Shown: positions 18,392 to 26,819 of the stretch, in pieces | Numbering within the stretch: the first letter of the stretch is position 1 | Layout of the letters: every line of letters starts with the position of its first letter | Assembly (NCBI GenBank): GCA_003315335.1 | Contig: QNRL01000001.1 | Span: 496,001-560,000, forward strand | Length of the DNA stretch: 64,000 bases | Reading direction: 5' to 3' | DNA from: Pseudocitrobacter faecalis | GTDB taxonomy: Bacteria > Pseudomonadota > Gammaproteobacteria > Enterobacterales > Enterobacteriaceae | Notes under the pieces: generated by a model | Databases searched by the model: none | What the model was told of the DNA's origin: nothing | Seen by the model: the letters and a program-made list of their open reading frames with translations, nothing else | Program-made: the position numbers and the translations under genes

Positions 18392-18424
18392 CGTTATCCT
18401 GATGGTCTGAGGCCGCCGTTGGCC
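18386..18424 (-). promoter_or_regulatory. ANTAR-type dual-hexaloop antiterminator in the nasF leader
   Basis: Two small hairpins with the identical loop AACGGC are visible on the minus strand: P1 GGCC-AACGGC-GGCC (18424-18411) and P2 GGAU-AACGGC-GUCC (18399-18386), separated by 11 bases. The loop has A at position 1 and G at position 4, the features known to be recognised by ANTAR proteins. P2 overlaps the terminator stem. The ligand protein is presumably NasR, encoded immediately upstream. Confidence 0.88.
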
Positions 18425-18450
18425 CGCAACCGATGATTTATAGGGAATAA

Positions 18451-18466
18451 TGCAATTCAGATGCCA
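18451..18466 (-). promoter_or_regulatory. Sigma54 promoter of nasF
   Basis: The minus strand reads TGGCATCTGAATTGCA, with GG and GC separated by ten bases, matching the -24/-12 consensus TGGCAYRNNNNTTGCW nearly perfectly. Transcription would start near 18440, giving a leader of about 107 bases containing P1, P2 and the terminator. Confidence 0.88.
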
Positions 18467-18518
18467 GGTCGTAAATAACCGTCAAATCGGCATTAAGTGG
18501 CCAGGCAACCGCCTTCGA

Positions 18519-18556
18519 CGCACTCTTTGCAGGCAACTCTGCTCAGGAAGAGTGCA
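18519..18556 (-). promoter_or_regulatory. Probable tandem NtrC enhancer sites for nasF
   Basis: Two 17-base elements resembling TGCACY-N5-RGTGCA occur at 18540-18556 (left half TGCACT perfect on the minus strand) and 18519-18535 (right half AGTGCG). Their starts are 21 bases apart, two helical turns, and they lie about 87 and 108 bases upstream of the predicted transcription start. Their outer halves also form the dyad GCACTCTT / AAGAGTGC just after the nasR stop. NtrC binding is inferred. Confidence 0.6.
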
Positions 18557-18557
18557 A

Positions 18558-19754
18558 TCAGGCAGAAAGATCGCGCTGCCACAGTGCGCTGACCGTTAAC
18601 AGGGCACGCGCCACGTCCACCATGCGCTGATTTTTATCCATCGCCATTTTGCGCAGACAGTGCCATGCCTGCTCTTCATTCATTTGCTGATGCGCCATCA
18701 ACACACTTTTGGCTTTATCGATCACTTTGCGCTCTTCGAGCATCTCTTTTAGGGACGCCAGTTGCCCGGTAAGTACTTCCAGTTCTCGCGCCTGTTGACG
18801 CACCAACGGCATCAGTTGCCGATCCAGGGGGAATAACAGGTTATCGCTGGCAGGATCATCGAGCGGTACCGCGTGTTGCGCCTGCGCGTCGTCGTCGCTC
18901 AGCAATATCACGACCTCCGCAATGAGATCGCTTATCAGTGATTCCTCGAGGCTGCGAAGTTGCTCCAGACGCTGTGTTTGTAGGCTAAACCAGCGCAGTG
19001 CCGCCTCGCCGCCGTCGGGCGCTGGCTGACGCGTACAGGCAATGCGACGCAGCTGTTCAATTGCAATGCCCGCCTGGCCGTGTTCATTGAACAACGTTTT
19101 CAATGTCTGGTTTGCCAGACTTAAAAACCCGTCAAAGCAGGGTTGCTGACCATCAATTCTGTCAACCAGCTGCTGGCGAAGATCGTCGCTAAACTGCCCC
19201 AGCGTAAAGCCCTGTGCCCCCAGCGCACGTTCCTGCCCTACCAACTCTTTCCCCTGCATAAAGCTATAAAGCGCGACAAGTCGCCCGACCAACGCGGGAT
19301 CATCAATGGTGTCGTTGAGTTGGGGAATGATACTGAGCAGATGGCGTATCATCCGACTATAGCGAGCCGTCGCGGTGCCGGCGTCCACACGTTGGGTATT
19401 AATGACATGGCGCAAATCGGGCAACTGCTCCAGCGACCAGACGGCGCTGGCGATGCGCTGGCACAGCCCGGATGCCGCAGGTAACGCCTGCGGGTCAAGC
19501 AGCCGCAGGAATTCGCCCGCCCGCTCATCCACCAGCGCCGCACTGGCCCGGCGTTCAGGTTCATATAAACGGCCACCCGAGCATAACCAGATGTTGGATG
19601 CACCGCGTTCGCACTGTAACATGTGCACCAGATGGCTCAACTGGCTTACCAGTTGGCCCTGCTGCGCCAGCTGTTGAAGCTTACCTTTCTGAACCTGGCG
19701 CGCATAACGAAACCACTCGATTGCGCCGGGTGTCGTGTCAGCACGATTGATCAT
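18558..19754 (-). CDS. nasR: Nitrate/nitrite-responsive transcription antiterminator NasR
   Basis: This is a cytoplasmic RNA-binding antiterminator of 398 residues from ATG 19754. The N-terminal two thirds is a NIT nitrate/nitrite-sensing helical domain (including the R-rich segment HMLQCERGASNIWL), and the C-terminal about 60 residues form an ANTAR domain (KVIDKAKSVLMAHQQMNEEQAW ends the helical bundle region). In Klebsiella oxytoca NasR binds the nasF leader when nitrate or nitrite is present and lets transcription pass the terminator; that leader is present here. GGGAGGGAGC precedes the chosen start. The longer frame beginning at 19913 overlaps divergent ychN and is rejected. Confidence 0.94.
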   Translation of the reverse strand: MINRADTTPGAIEWFRYARQVQKGKLQQLAQQGQLVSQLSHLVHMLQCERGASNIWLCSGGRLYEPERRASAALVDERAGEFLRLLDPQALPAASGLCQRIASAVWSLEQLPDLRHVINTQRVDAGTATARYSRMIRHLLSIIPQLNDTIDDPALVGRLVALYSFMQGKELVGQERALGAQGFTLGQFSDDLRQQLVDRIDGQQPCFDGFLSLANQTLKTLFNEHGQAGIAIEQLRRIACTRQPAPDGGEAALRWFSLQTQRLEQLRSLEESLISDLIAEVVILLSDDDAQAQHAVPLDDPASDNLLFPLDRQLMPLVRQQARELEVLTGQLASLKEMLEERKVIDKAKSVLMAHQQMNEEQAWHCLRKMAMDKNQRMVDVARALLTVSALWQRDLSA

Positions 19755-19820
19755 GCTCCCTCCCGGTAACGTCTCTTTGATTAACCAAAGCAATAAACGT
19801 GCCTTTTTGAAGGAGTAGAG

Positions 19821-20174
19821 ATGCAACATATTGTGATCGTCGCTAACGGTGCTGCCTATGGTAGCGAATCCCTGTTCAACAGCCTGCGCCTGGCCATTGC
19901 CCTGCGCGAGCAACAGGGTGACCTCGATCTGAAACTTTTTTTAATGTCGGATGCGGTCACCGCTGGACTCCGCGGGCAAAAACCGGCAGAAGGCTACAAT
20001 ATTCAGCAGATGCTGGAGATCCTCACCGCGCAAAATGTTCCCGTTAAACTGTGCAAAACCTGCACCGATGGCCGGGGCATTACCACGCTGCCGCTGATTG
20101 ATGGGGTGGAAATCGGTACGCTGGTCGAACTGGCCCAATGGACGCTGGCCGCTGACAAGGTACTAACGTTTTAA
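19821..20174 (+). CDS. ychN: DsrE/DsrF-family protein YchN
   Basis: This small cytoplasmic protein of 117 residues is almost identical to E. coli YchN. The DsrE fold is suggested by IVIVANGAAYGSESLFNSLR and by the conserved cysteine pair region KLCKTCTDGRG (about 74-84). Family members are hexameric and often linked to sulfur transfer; the role of YchN is not established. It is preceded by AAGGAG before ATG 19821 and is divergent from nasR with a 66-base gap. In E. coli it lies next to ychO; here the nas cluster intervenes. Confidence 0.95.
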   Translation: MQHIVIVANGAAYGSESLFNSLRLAIALREQQGDLDLKLFLMSDAVTAGLRGQKPAEGYNIQQMLEILTAQNVPVKLCKTCTDGRGITTLPLIDGVEIGTLVELAQWTLAADKVLTF

Positions 20175-20199
20175 GTTTCTGTTTAGTCGACTTTACTGA

Positions 20200-20271
20200 A
20201 TTCAGTGGCCATTGCCGCAGATTATTCCCGGCTGGCGCGCGTTTTCTGGTCAATCACGCGCCACGCTGAAT
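20200..20271. other. Nested inverted repeats downstream of ychN
   Basis: An outer pair ATTCAG (20200-20205) / CTGAAT (20266-20271) encloses an inner pair TGGCGCG (20233-20239) / CGCGCCA (20257-20263) with a 17-base loop. No T-run follows, so it is not a standard terminator. It could be a processing or stabilising structure at the ychN 3' end, or a DNA binding site. This 263-base gap otherwise shows only the CRP-like site. Confidence 0.35.
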
Positions 20272-20370
20272 GGTTTCAGGAAGATTCTCACTTTTGTTGA
20301 ATCGTTCTCAGATTTGTTGATCGAAATCATCATCCTCCACCTCCCTATTTGGTGTTATCAATGCGTGATT

Positions 20371-20386
20371 TGTGAACAACATCACA
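20371..20386 (+). promoter_or_regulatory. CRP-binding site
   Basis: The core TGTGA-ACAACA-TCACA is a perfect match to both CRP half-sites with the canonical six-base spacer. It lies about 52-67 bases upstream of the small DUF1883-like gene, suggesting catabolite control of that gene. No clear -10 element was assigned. Confidence 0.75.
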
Positions 20387-20437
20387 CGCAGGATATCCGT
20401 CGCAGGGAGTGCATTCACAGAAAGATTCGGGGTTGAG

Positions 20438-20671
20438 ATGGCGATGGTTAAGGCGAGTTTGACGTTATTTGGTGGGGATACGGTCGTGGTTCGTTGCTCA
20501 GAGCGCTGCCATATTCATTTGATGAGCGCCAAAAGCAGCAACAGCGATATTCTGAGCGTACAAAACAGAGAGAGCGCCTATCTTACGGTGCCTTACAGCG
20601 GTACCTGGAATGTGTTGATTGACAGCCACAGCCAGTCGCTGGAACATTCAATCAGCTATGTTGCAGCCTGA
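20438..20671 (+). CDS. Small DUF1883-like protein
   Basis: The product is 77 residues starting MAMVKASLTLFGGD. The pattern GGDTVVVRCSERCHIHLM followed later by LTVPYSGTWNVLIDS resembles the DUF1883 family (all-beta small proteins with G-x-W-x-V-x-x-D near the C-terminus). No signal peptide is apparent. The start at 20438 is tentative: ATG 20444 or an upstream ATG at 20372 (99 residues, inside the CRP site) are less likely. The gene ends just before a strong bidirectional terminator and converges on chaC. Function unknown; the real-gene call rests on family resemblance, the terminator and the CRP site. Confidence 0.7.
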   Translation: MAMVKASLTLFGGDTVVVRCSERCHIHLMSAKSSNSDILSVQNRESAYLTVPYSGTWNVLIDSHSQSLEHSISYVAA

Positions 20672-20672
20672 T

Positions 20673-20710
20673 AAAACGCCCGGAAGCTGGAAAACTTCCG
20701 GGCGTTTTTT
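20673..20710. terminator. Bidirectional terminator between the DUF1883-like gene and chaC
   Basis: A perfect 10-base stem CGCCCGGAAG / CTTCCGGGCG is flanked by an A-rich left side and six T on the right. It can end transcription of the plus-strand small gene and of chaC on the minus strand. Confidence 0.92.
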
Positions 20711-21389
20711 ATGCCAGCCCCGGTTGTGGGTGGATCCCCAGCAAACCCCGAACGTATTTAATCAATTCATTGAGTCCCTCGTCGGGCATGCCAAGCTTTT
20801 GTAGCTCTTCATCCAGTGAGAAAAGATACTGCGCATTGGTACCCAGCGGGCCGCTCGCCGCCGCAATCAATGGCGCGATCACCTGTACGCTGGTATCCGC
20901 TTCGTACTGTGGATGGCGTGGATCCATAATAAACACCAGCGCGTTAACCATACGCCCGTCATCCAGTTCAAGCTTGCACCAGGTAGGCAAATAACAACCG
21001 GTGATCATCTCGCGTTTCCACAGCAGCGAAAGCTCATCTTCAACCGTCGCCTCTGGCAACTGATAGGCGATGCCGGTGGTGCGCCCGCCCTCTTTTAGCG
21101 CCAGCATACGACCTGGCTGGCAGGCCGTACCACGCCCGGCAGTCAGGCGCAAACAAAATGCCCGGTGCCAACCGACAAGCGTACCGGTGCAGGAGTCGGT
21201 AAACTCCAGCGCCGGATTCCACATCAGTGAGCCGTAGCCAAAAATCCACACCGGCCCGTCATCTGGCCGACACGCCAGGGTAGCGGCCAGAGATGCCGCG
21301 CGTTGCTCTGGAGACCAGAGCAGCGATTCCTCAATAGCGCCAAACGCTGTTGTACAATCCGCCTTCATTAAGAAATCACGTGTAATCAC
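20709..21389 (-). CDS. chaC: Glutathione-specific gamma-glutamylcyclotransferase ChaC
   Basis: This cytoplasmic enzyme cleaves glutathione to 5-oxoproline and cysteinylglycine. The product is 226 residues from a GTG start at 21389, placed by a GGAGG six bases upstream and by agreement with the E. coli N-terminus ITRDFLM. An ATG at 21413 gives 234 residues but lies upstream of that ribosome binding site. The family motif WIFGYGSLMWNPALEF (about residues 48-63) forms the substrate pocket, and HRAFCLRLTAGRGT and GCYLPTWC are conserved. It sits next to chaB as in E. coli. Confidence 0.93.
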   Translation of the reverse strand: MITRDFLMKADCTTAFGAIEESLLWSPEQRAASLAATLACRPDDGPVWIFGYGSLMWNPALEFTDSCTGTLVGWHRAFCLRLTAGRGTACQPGRMLALKEGGRTTGIAYQLPEATVEDELSLLWKREMITGCYLPTWCKLELDDGRMVNALVFIMDPRHPQYEADTSVQVIAPLIAAASGPLGTNAQYLFSLDEELQKLGMPDEGLNELIKYVRGLLGIHPQPGLA

Positions 21390-21603
21390 TCTCAACCTCC
21401 GCCACTGCATCACGTCCGTGCGTATTATTCAGACCTCTGGTTTTAGCAAATAGCGAACCAGGCAAATTCTCATCTGCATTTGCCTTTCCCTGAGTTTTAT
21501 TGCTTAAATATTATCCAGCTTTATTAAACAATATGCAATTGTGCATCCAGCGGCAAGGGTATTGAACTGTTGGCAAGGGCTATAGGATAAACGTGCTATT
21601 GGC

Positions 21604-21834
21604 CTATTTCTTTTTGTGCCATTTTTCATCGTCTCCTTTTTCATAGTCATGCTTCACTGCAGCCCAGGCCACGCGATGGGCGGTCTCCTCGCGGGTAGCG
21701 TCATCCCGGCGGTCGGATTTATCCTTGTATTGTTGCCAGGCGCTGTTAAACGCTTCTTTGTAGATCTCCTGGGCATGAGCGGGCAAAACGTGTTGTACGC
21801 TATCCGGTAAATCAGATTTGCTTTTATAGGGCAT
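21604..21834 (-). CDS. chaB: ChaB, putative cation transport regulator
   Basis: A 76-residue basic, soluble protein of the ChaB family (PYKSKSDLPDSVQHVLPAHAQEIYKEAF ... AHRVAWAAVKHDYEK), the same length as E. coli ChaB. AGGAGG precedes the ATG at 21834. It is divergent from chaA. Its proposed role in regulating ChaA was inferred historically from map position; the biochemical function remains unclear. Confidence 0.93.
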   Translation of the reverse strand: MPYKSKSDLPDSVQHVLPAHAQEIYKEAFNSAWQQYKDKSDRRDDATREETAHRVAWAAVKHDYEKGDDEKWHKKK

Positions 21835-22120
21835 AGGGCCTCCTGTTAGTGACTTCAGGATAAGTATGGCTCAATGCTCTGCGACGGTGCATTAATTCAG
21901 AATATTACTCATCATTCACACATAACCATCTGCTTTTTAAGCATTAATTATAGATAACAAACATTTTTGACAACTCGAATTAAAAGTTATCAATCAGGGT
22001 AAATTTTAGTAAAAAATAGTTATATATAAGACGTTGTCTGTTAATTTATAAACTTATGCTGTGACGATTAGAAATATTCTAAGTATATAATTATAAACAC
22101 CTGCACTAACGGAGATGGAC

Positions 22121-23221
22121 ATGACGCATGTACAAGAGGCGGTAAAAACCCGCCATAAGGAGACTTCTCTCATTTTTCCGGTTATTGCGCTGGCAATATT
22201 GTTCTTCTGGGGAAGTAGTCAATCATTGCCAGTCGTCGTCGGGATTAATATCCTGGCGCTTATCGGTATTCTTAGCAGCGCATTCAGTGTTGTTCGCCAC
22301 GCCGACGTACTGGCGCACCGCCTTGGGGAACCGTACGGTTCTCTTATTTTAAGTCTTTCTGTCGTTATTCTGGAAGTGAGCCTGATTTCCGCGCTCATGG
22401 CGACGGGTGATGCCGCCCCTACGCTGATGCGCGATACGCTCTATTCCATCATTATGATTGTTACCGGCGGCCTGGTGGGCTTCTCACTATTGCTGGGCGG
22501 GCGTAAATTTGCGACGCAGTACGTCAATCTGTTCGGTATCAAACAGTATCTGATTGCCCTCTTCCCGCTGGCGATTATCGTACTGGTGTTCCCAATGGCG
22601 CTGCCAGGAGCGAACTTCACGATCGGCCAATCTTTGCTGGTGGCACTGATTTCTGCCGCGATGTATGGCGTATTCTTGCTGATTCAGACGAAGACGCACC
22701 AGAGCCTGTTTGTCTACGAACATGAAGACGATGGCGACGACGATGACCCCCATCACGGTAAACCGTCTGCCCATAGTAACGTCTGGCACGCCGCGTGGCT
22801 GATTGTGCACCTGATTGCTGTCATTGCCGTTACCAAAATGAATGCTAACCCACTGGAAACGCTTCTCACGACTCTGAACGCACCTGTCGCATTCACCGGT
22901 TTCCTGGTGGCGCTGTTAATACTGTCGCCTGAAGGCCTGGGCGCACTGAAAGCGGTCCTGAATAATCAGGTACAGCGTGCGATGAACCTGTTCTTTGGTT
23001 CCGTCCTGGCGACGATTTCCCTTACCGTTCCGGTTGTCACGCTGATCGCCTTCATGACCGGCAATGATCTGGTGTTTGGGCTCGGCGCACCGGAAATGGT
23101 CGTCATGGTTGCATCATTAGTGCTGTGCCAGATCTCATTCTCCACCGGGCGTACCAATGTGCTAAACGGAGCCGCGCATCTGGCGCTGTTTGCCGCCTAT
23201 CTGATGACCATCTTTGCCTGA
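22121..23221 (+). CDS. chaA: Sodium-potassium/proton antiporter ChaA
   Basis: This inner-membrane Ca2+/Na+(K+)/H+ antiporter of the CaCA superfamily has 366 residues, the length of the E. coli protein. Two homologous halves of about five helices each carry the acidic signatures SVVILEVSLISALM and LLILSPEGLGALK. They are separated by a cytosolic acidic/histidine loop (HEDDGDDDDPHHGK). The start at 22121 is preferred over ATG 22115 because GGAG ends one base before 22115 and six bases before 22121. The 286-base AT-rich gap to chaB holds the divergent promoters, not assigned here. Confidence 0.95.
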   Translation: MTHVQEAVKTRHKETSLIFPVIALAILFFWGSSQSLPVVVGINILALIGILSSAFSVVRHADVLAHRLGEPYGSLILSLSVVILEVSLISALMATGDAAPTLMRDTLYSIIMIVTGGLVGFSLLLGGRKFATQYVNLFGIKQYLIALFPLAIIVLVFPMALPGANFTIGQSLLVALISAAMYGVFLLIQTKTHQSLFVYEHEDDGDDDDPHHGKPSAHSNVWHAAWLIVHLIAVIAVTKMNANPLETLLTTLNAPVAFTGFLVALLILSPEGLGALKAVLNNQVQRAMNLFFGSVLATISLTVPVVTLIAFMTGNDLVFGLGAPEMVVMVASLVLCQISFSTGRTNVLNGAAHLALFAAYLMTIFA

Positions 23222-23436
23222 TTACGTGTCCCGGCAGCCGGTATTGCGAGCGTCCGCGAGAATGCGACCGAAACGGCTGCAAACGATGATGAAAAACCGG
23301 AAGACTTTTCGCATCGCGCGTCTTTTGAGAGTGAAGTGCGCAATGCAGACAACGTAGAATCCGCACCAAGCCGGAATCTTCCGGCGAGGCGCAATGTTGC
23401 GGGGGCTTGATCCCCGGCGGCGTTGGTTGCTGGAAA

Positions 23437-23500
23437 GAGAAAACCCCCGCACGTTGTAAGGCGTAAACCTGACAACATAACGGGGGCTAATCTTGATCCT
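23437..23500 (-). ncRNA. rdl: Rdl-type antisense RNA (antitoxin of the ldr locus)
   Basis: On the minus strand a stem CCCCCG (23486-23481) with CGGGGG (23449-23444) closes a stem-loop and is followed by TTTTC, a terminator end. It lies about 50-115 bases upstream of the toxin start codon on the opposite strand, the same offset and similar sequence as E. coli rdlA/rdlD. It would pair with the ldr mRNA leader and block translation. The exact ends are approximate. Confidence 0.7.
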
Positions 23501-23550
23501 CAACAGTTCAAGGATAGCCGCGAATCGTTGTCATGACAATAGGCGGCTAT

Positions 23551-23658
23551 ATGACGCTCGTGCAGTTTAGCGTGATGTTCTGGCACGACCTGGCAGCCCC
23601 AATCCTTGCGAGTGTTATCACCGCAGCGATTGTCGGCTGGTGGCGTAACAGGAAGTAA
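23551..23658 (+). CDS. ldr: LdrA/LdrD-family type I toxin peptide
   Basis: A 35-codon gene starting MTLVQFSVMFWHDLAAP and ending VGWWRNRK matches the Ldr toxins (E. coli MTLAQFAMIFWHDLAAPILAG ... WWRNRK) closely. It is a single hydrophobic segment with a basic tail that acts at the inner membrane. It lies between chaA and kdsA, where E. coli has three tandem copies; only one is recognisable here. The 5' leader contains the antisense rdl region and the 3' end is followed by a strong terminator. The sequence from 23222 to 23430, upstream, shows no supported gene. Confidence 0.92.
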   Translation: MTLVQFSVMFWHDLAAPILASVITAAIVGWWRNRK

Positions 23659-23707
23659 TGTGAAGGCGGGTGTCTGGCTGTCGTGATGACAACATGCGCC
23701 CGAAACG

Positions 23708-23739
23708 GGCCGCAGGGGTAACAACCTGCGGCCTTTTTT
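23708..23739 (+). terminator. Terminator of the ldr transcript
   Basis: A perfect nine-base stem GGCCGCAGG / CCTGCGGCC with an eight-base loop is followed by six T, 50 bases after the Ldr stop codon. Confidence 0.93.
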
Positions 23740-23756
23740 GTCGCTGGCACAAATTA

Positions 23757-23786
23757 AAAAGCCTTACTGTTAACAGTAAGGCTTTG
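23757..23786. terminator. Terminator of kdsA
   Basis: The perfect palindrome AAAGCCTTACTG / CAGTAAGGCTTT lies 23 bases after the kdsA stop. On the minus strand it is followed by TTTTTAATTT. Confidence 0.88.
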
Positions 23787-23808
23787 ATAGAAATGCAGTA
23801 ACGCGTGA

Positions 23809-24672
<864 letters not shown>

Positions 24673-24774
24673 TTATTAGGGTAAATACTCCAGTCATCTC
24701 GGGATGCGTCCAGGCATTCCTGCCAATAATGACGTCACATAATTGCCCGCGAGTATAACCGGAATCCCAGGATT

Positions 24775-25584
24775 TTAGTGAAGGGTAATTTGTTTCTGCG
24801 CGATAGTGTTTATCTGCGCGCGAATCATCTCGCTAATCGGATCTTCCGGGCACTGTTCGACAAAATAACTCAGGTCATTCAATGCAATATGGTCACATTC
24901 CAGTTGCGCATAGATAAGCCCGCGATCGCGAATTTCATACGGATCTTCCGGGTTAAACTGCAACAGTGCTTCACTGGTGCGCAGCGCCAGTTCCATCTGC
25001 TGTTCTTCCATTAATGCCGATTTCAGGGTATCGAGCAGTTTACGGATCACTTCCGCGTTATCGGCTTCGTCGAGATCTTCATTGAACAACTCAGCCATTG
25101 GGCTGATATTGCCTTTCAGCCACACTTCCAGCGTGTGTTCATCCAGCGTATCGCCGTTAAACGGGTTGATAAGCCACAACTCTTCGTTGTCAACATCCGC
25201 GCGCAACAGCAACTGGGTCGGGAAAATCACCGGCACCACAGGAATCGAAAGACGCTCGGCGAGCCAGAGCATAATTGCACCAAGCGACACGGCGCTCCCC
25301 TGGCGATTTTTCAGTACCTGATCCAGCCATAACGCGTCCGAAAGACGATAAACGCCTTTTGAATCACTGAAATGCCATTCATGATAGAAGAGTTCAATCA
25401 GGCGTTCCATCTGCCGGGTCAGCGTCCAGGAGGGGCTGATCTCCTCCTGCGCCAGCGCCAGCAGGCACTCCAGTTGTTCATTTACGCGCTGTGTCGGGAA
25501 ATCATCACGGATTAACTCTGACACCAGAACCATGCCTTCGCACAGCGGCGCTTTATTAAATTCAAAATCAGCCAATGACTTCAT
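24775..25584 (-). CDS. sirB1: SirB1 family protein (transglutaminase-like with TPR)
   Basis: The product is 269 residues, of the SirB1/YchA family. An N-terminal transglutaminase-like core (residues about 40-160, including QGSAVSLGAIMLWLAERLSIPV) is followed by a tetratricopeptide-like C-terminus (ALRTSEALLQFNPEDPYEIRD). The catalytic Cys-His-Asp triad is not evident, so enzymatic activity is doubtful. The Salmonella name came from effects on SirA-dependent expression; a mechanism is not known. It starts three bases after sirB2 and precedes kdsA. Confidence 0.93.
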   Translation of the reverse strand: MKSLADFEFNKAPLCEGMVLVSELIRDDFPTQRVNEQLECLLALAQEEISPSWTLTRQMERLIELFYHEWHFSDSKGVYRLSDALWLDQVLKNRQGSAVSLGAIMLWLAERLSIPVVPVIFPTQLLLRADVDNEELWLINPFNGDTLDEHTLEVWLKGNISPMAELFNEDLDEADNAEVIRKLLDTLKSALMEEQQMELALRTSEALLQFNPEDPYEIRDRGLIYAQLECDHIALNDLSYFVEQCPEDPISEMIRAQINTIAQKQITLH

Positions 25585-25587
25585 ACC

Positions 25588-25980
25588 TTACCCCAACAAC
25601 GGAACTTTAGTGATGGCGAGTTTAACGATGATGCACAACACCACCAGCCCCAGTAGAAAGGCAATAAAGCCTCGCTGCTGACTGCGCGGACAGCGACGTC
25701 CGAGCGCAACAAAACCCAAAACGATGTAGATGATAACGCCAAACAGTTTCTCCGTCAGCCACGTACCTTGTGGGGTGAAGGGATAAACATGGGCTATTAC
25801 CATCAGCGCGATACTGCTAAGCAGCAGCACGCTATCTATAGTGTGCGGTAATACACGTACCCAACGCAATTTCAGACGTGAATCATTACTCCACGTCCAC
25901 CAGTAGCGGAGTGCAAAAAGCGAGACCGAAAAAATCGCGCTGACAACATGGATAGGCAAAATGACGCTAAACAGGCTCAT
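25588..25980 (-). CDS. sirB2: SirB2 family inner-membrane protein
   Basis: A 130-residue protein with four predicted membrane segments (starting at about residues 6, 42, 73 and 108), SirB2/YchQ family. Its start overlaps the prmC stop by four bases, so it is translationally coupled within the hemA-kdsA gene run. No function is established. Confidence 0.92.
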   Translation of the reverse strand: MSLFSVILPIHVVSAIFSVSLFALRYWWTWSNDSRLKLRWVRVLPHTIDSVLLLSSIALMVIAHVYPFTPQGTWLTEKLFGVIIYIVLGFVALGRRCPRSQQRGFIAFLLGLVVLCIIVKLAITKVPLLG

Positions 25981-26819
25981 TGCGCGGCTCCAGGCCAGAT
26001 GGCAAGCGTCAGGCGATCGTTATTCCCGTAATCTTTACAGGTTTGCGCCTGCAGATAGCCCGCGTCCGTGAACAGTTGGCGTACCGCGTCACCCTGCGTC
26101 CAGCCATGTTCCAACAGCATGACGCCACCAGACAACAGCGCCAGACGGCCGTCATGGATAATCTGCGCGAGATCGGCAAGCCCCTCATCGGCAGCAACCA
26201 GCGCTGTTTTTGGTTCGAAGCGAACGTCACCCTGAGCAAGATGCGGATCCTGTTCATCAATATAGGGCGGATTACTGACGATCATGGCGAACTGCTGCCC
26301 GGCGAGGGCGCTGAACCAGTCACTTTGCAGAATAGTCACGTTGTCTATGCCCAGCGTTTGCGCGTTCTGCTGCGCCAGCGCGACGGCATCGGCGATAAAA
26401 TCGACAGCCGTCACGCGGCAATCTGGTCTTTCGCTGGCAATCGCCAACGCTATCGCGCCGGTGCCGGTACCTAAATCGAGGATCTCACAGGGCTCTTCAG
26501 GCAAGCGAGCTAACGCCTGCTCCACCAGACATTCGGTGTCCGGGCGAGGAATCAGGGTGACGGGAGACACCGCCAGCGGCAGTGACCAGAATTCGCGCAT
26601 GCCCACTAAATGCGCAATCGGCTCACCGCGTTCGCGGCGTGCCAGCAGCGTATCGAGCGGCGCCCGTTCAGCGGACGTCAATACCGTTTCGTCAAACGCC
26701 ATGATAAACGTTCGCGTCTTACCGGTGATGTGTCCAAGTAAGATCTCAGCATCCCGGCGCGGGCTTTCACTCTCCCGCAGCCGTTCAATTGCCTGTTTCA
26801 GCCACTGTTGGTAAGTCAT
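25977..26819 (-). CDS. prmC: Peptide chain release factor N5-glutamine methyltransferase PrmC
   Basis: This SAM-dependent enzyme methylates the Gln of the GGQ motif in RF1 and RF2. It has 280 residues from ATG 26819. The SAM motif I is ILDLGTGTGAIALA (about 113-126), and the catalytic NPPY sits in VSNPPYIDEQDP (about 183). Two adjacent ATG codons overlap the prfA stop; the second aligns with the E. coli start and is chosen, the first adds one residue. Adjacent to its substrate gene prfA. Confidence 0.95.
   Translation of the reverse strand: MTYQQWLKQAIERLRESESPRRDAEILLGHITGKTRTFIMAFDETVLTSAERAPLDTLLARRERGEPIAHLVGMREFWSLPLAVSPVTLIPRPDTECLVEQALARLPEEPCEILDLGTGTGAIALAIASERPDCRVTAVDFIADAVALAQQNAQTLGIDNVTILQSDWFSALAGQQFAMIVSNPPYIDEQDPHLAQGDVRFEPKTALVAADEGLADLAQIIHDGRLALLSGGVMLLEHGWTQGDAVRQLFTDAGYLQAQTCKDYGNNDRLTLAIWPGAAQ

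Noticed and set aside
19755-19913. N-terminal extension of NasR to 19913
   Set aside because: It overlaps divergent ychN and its start; the ATG at 19754 has a strong ribosome site and gives the family length.
23103-23503. Minus-strand frames of 88-93 codons between chaA and kdsA
   Set aside because: They cover the ldr leader and rdl antisense region and have no recognisable protein features.
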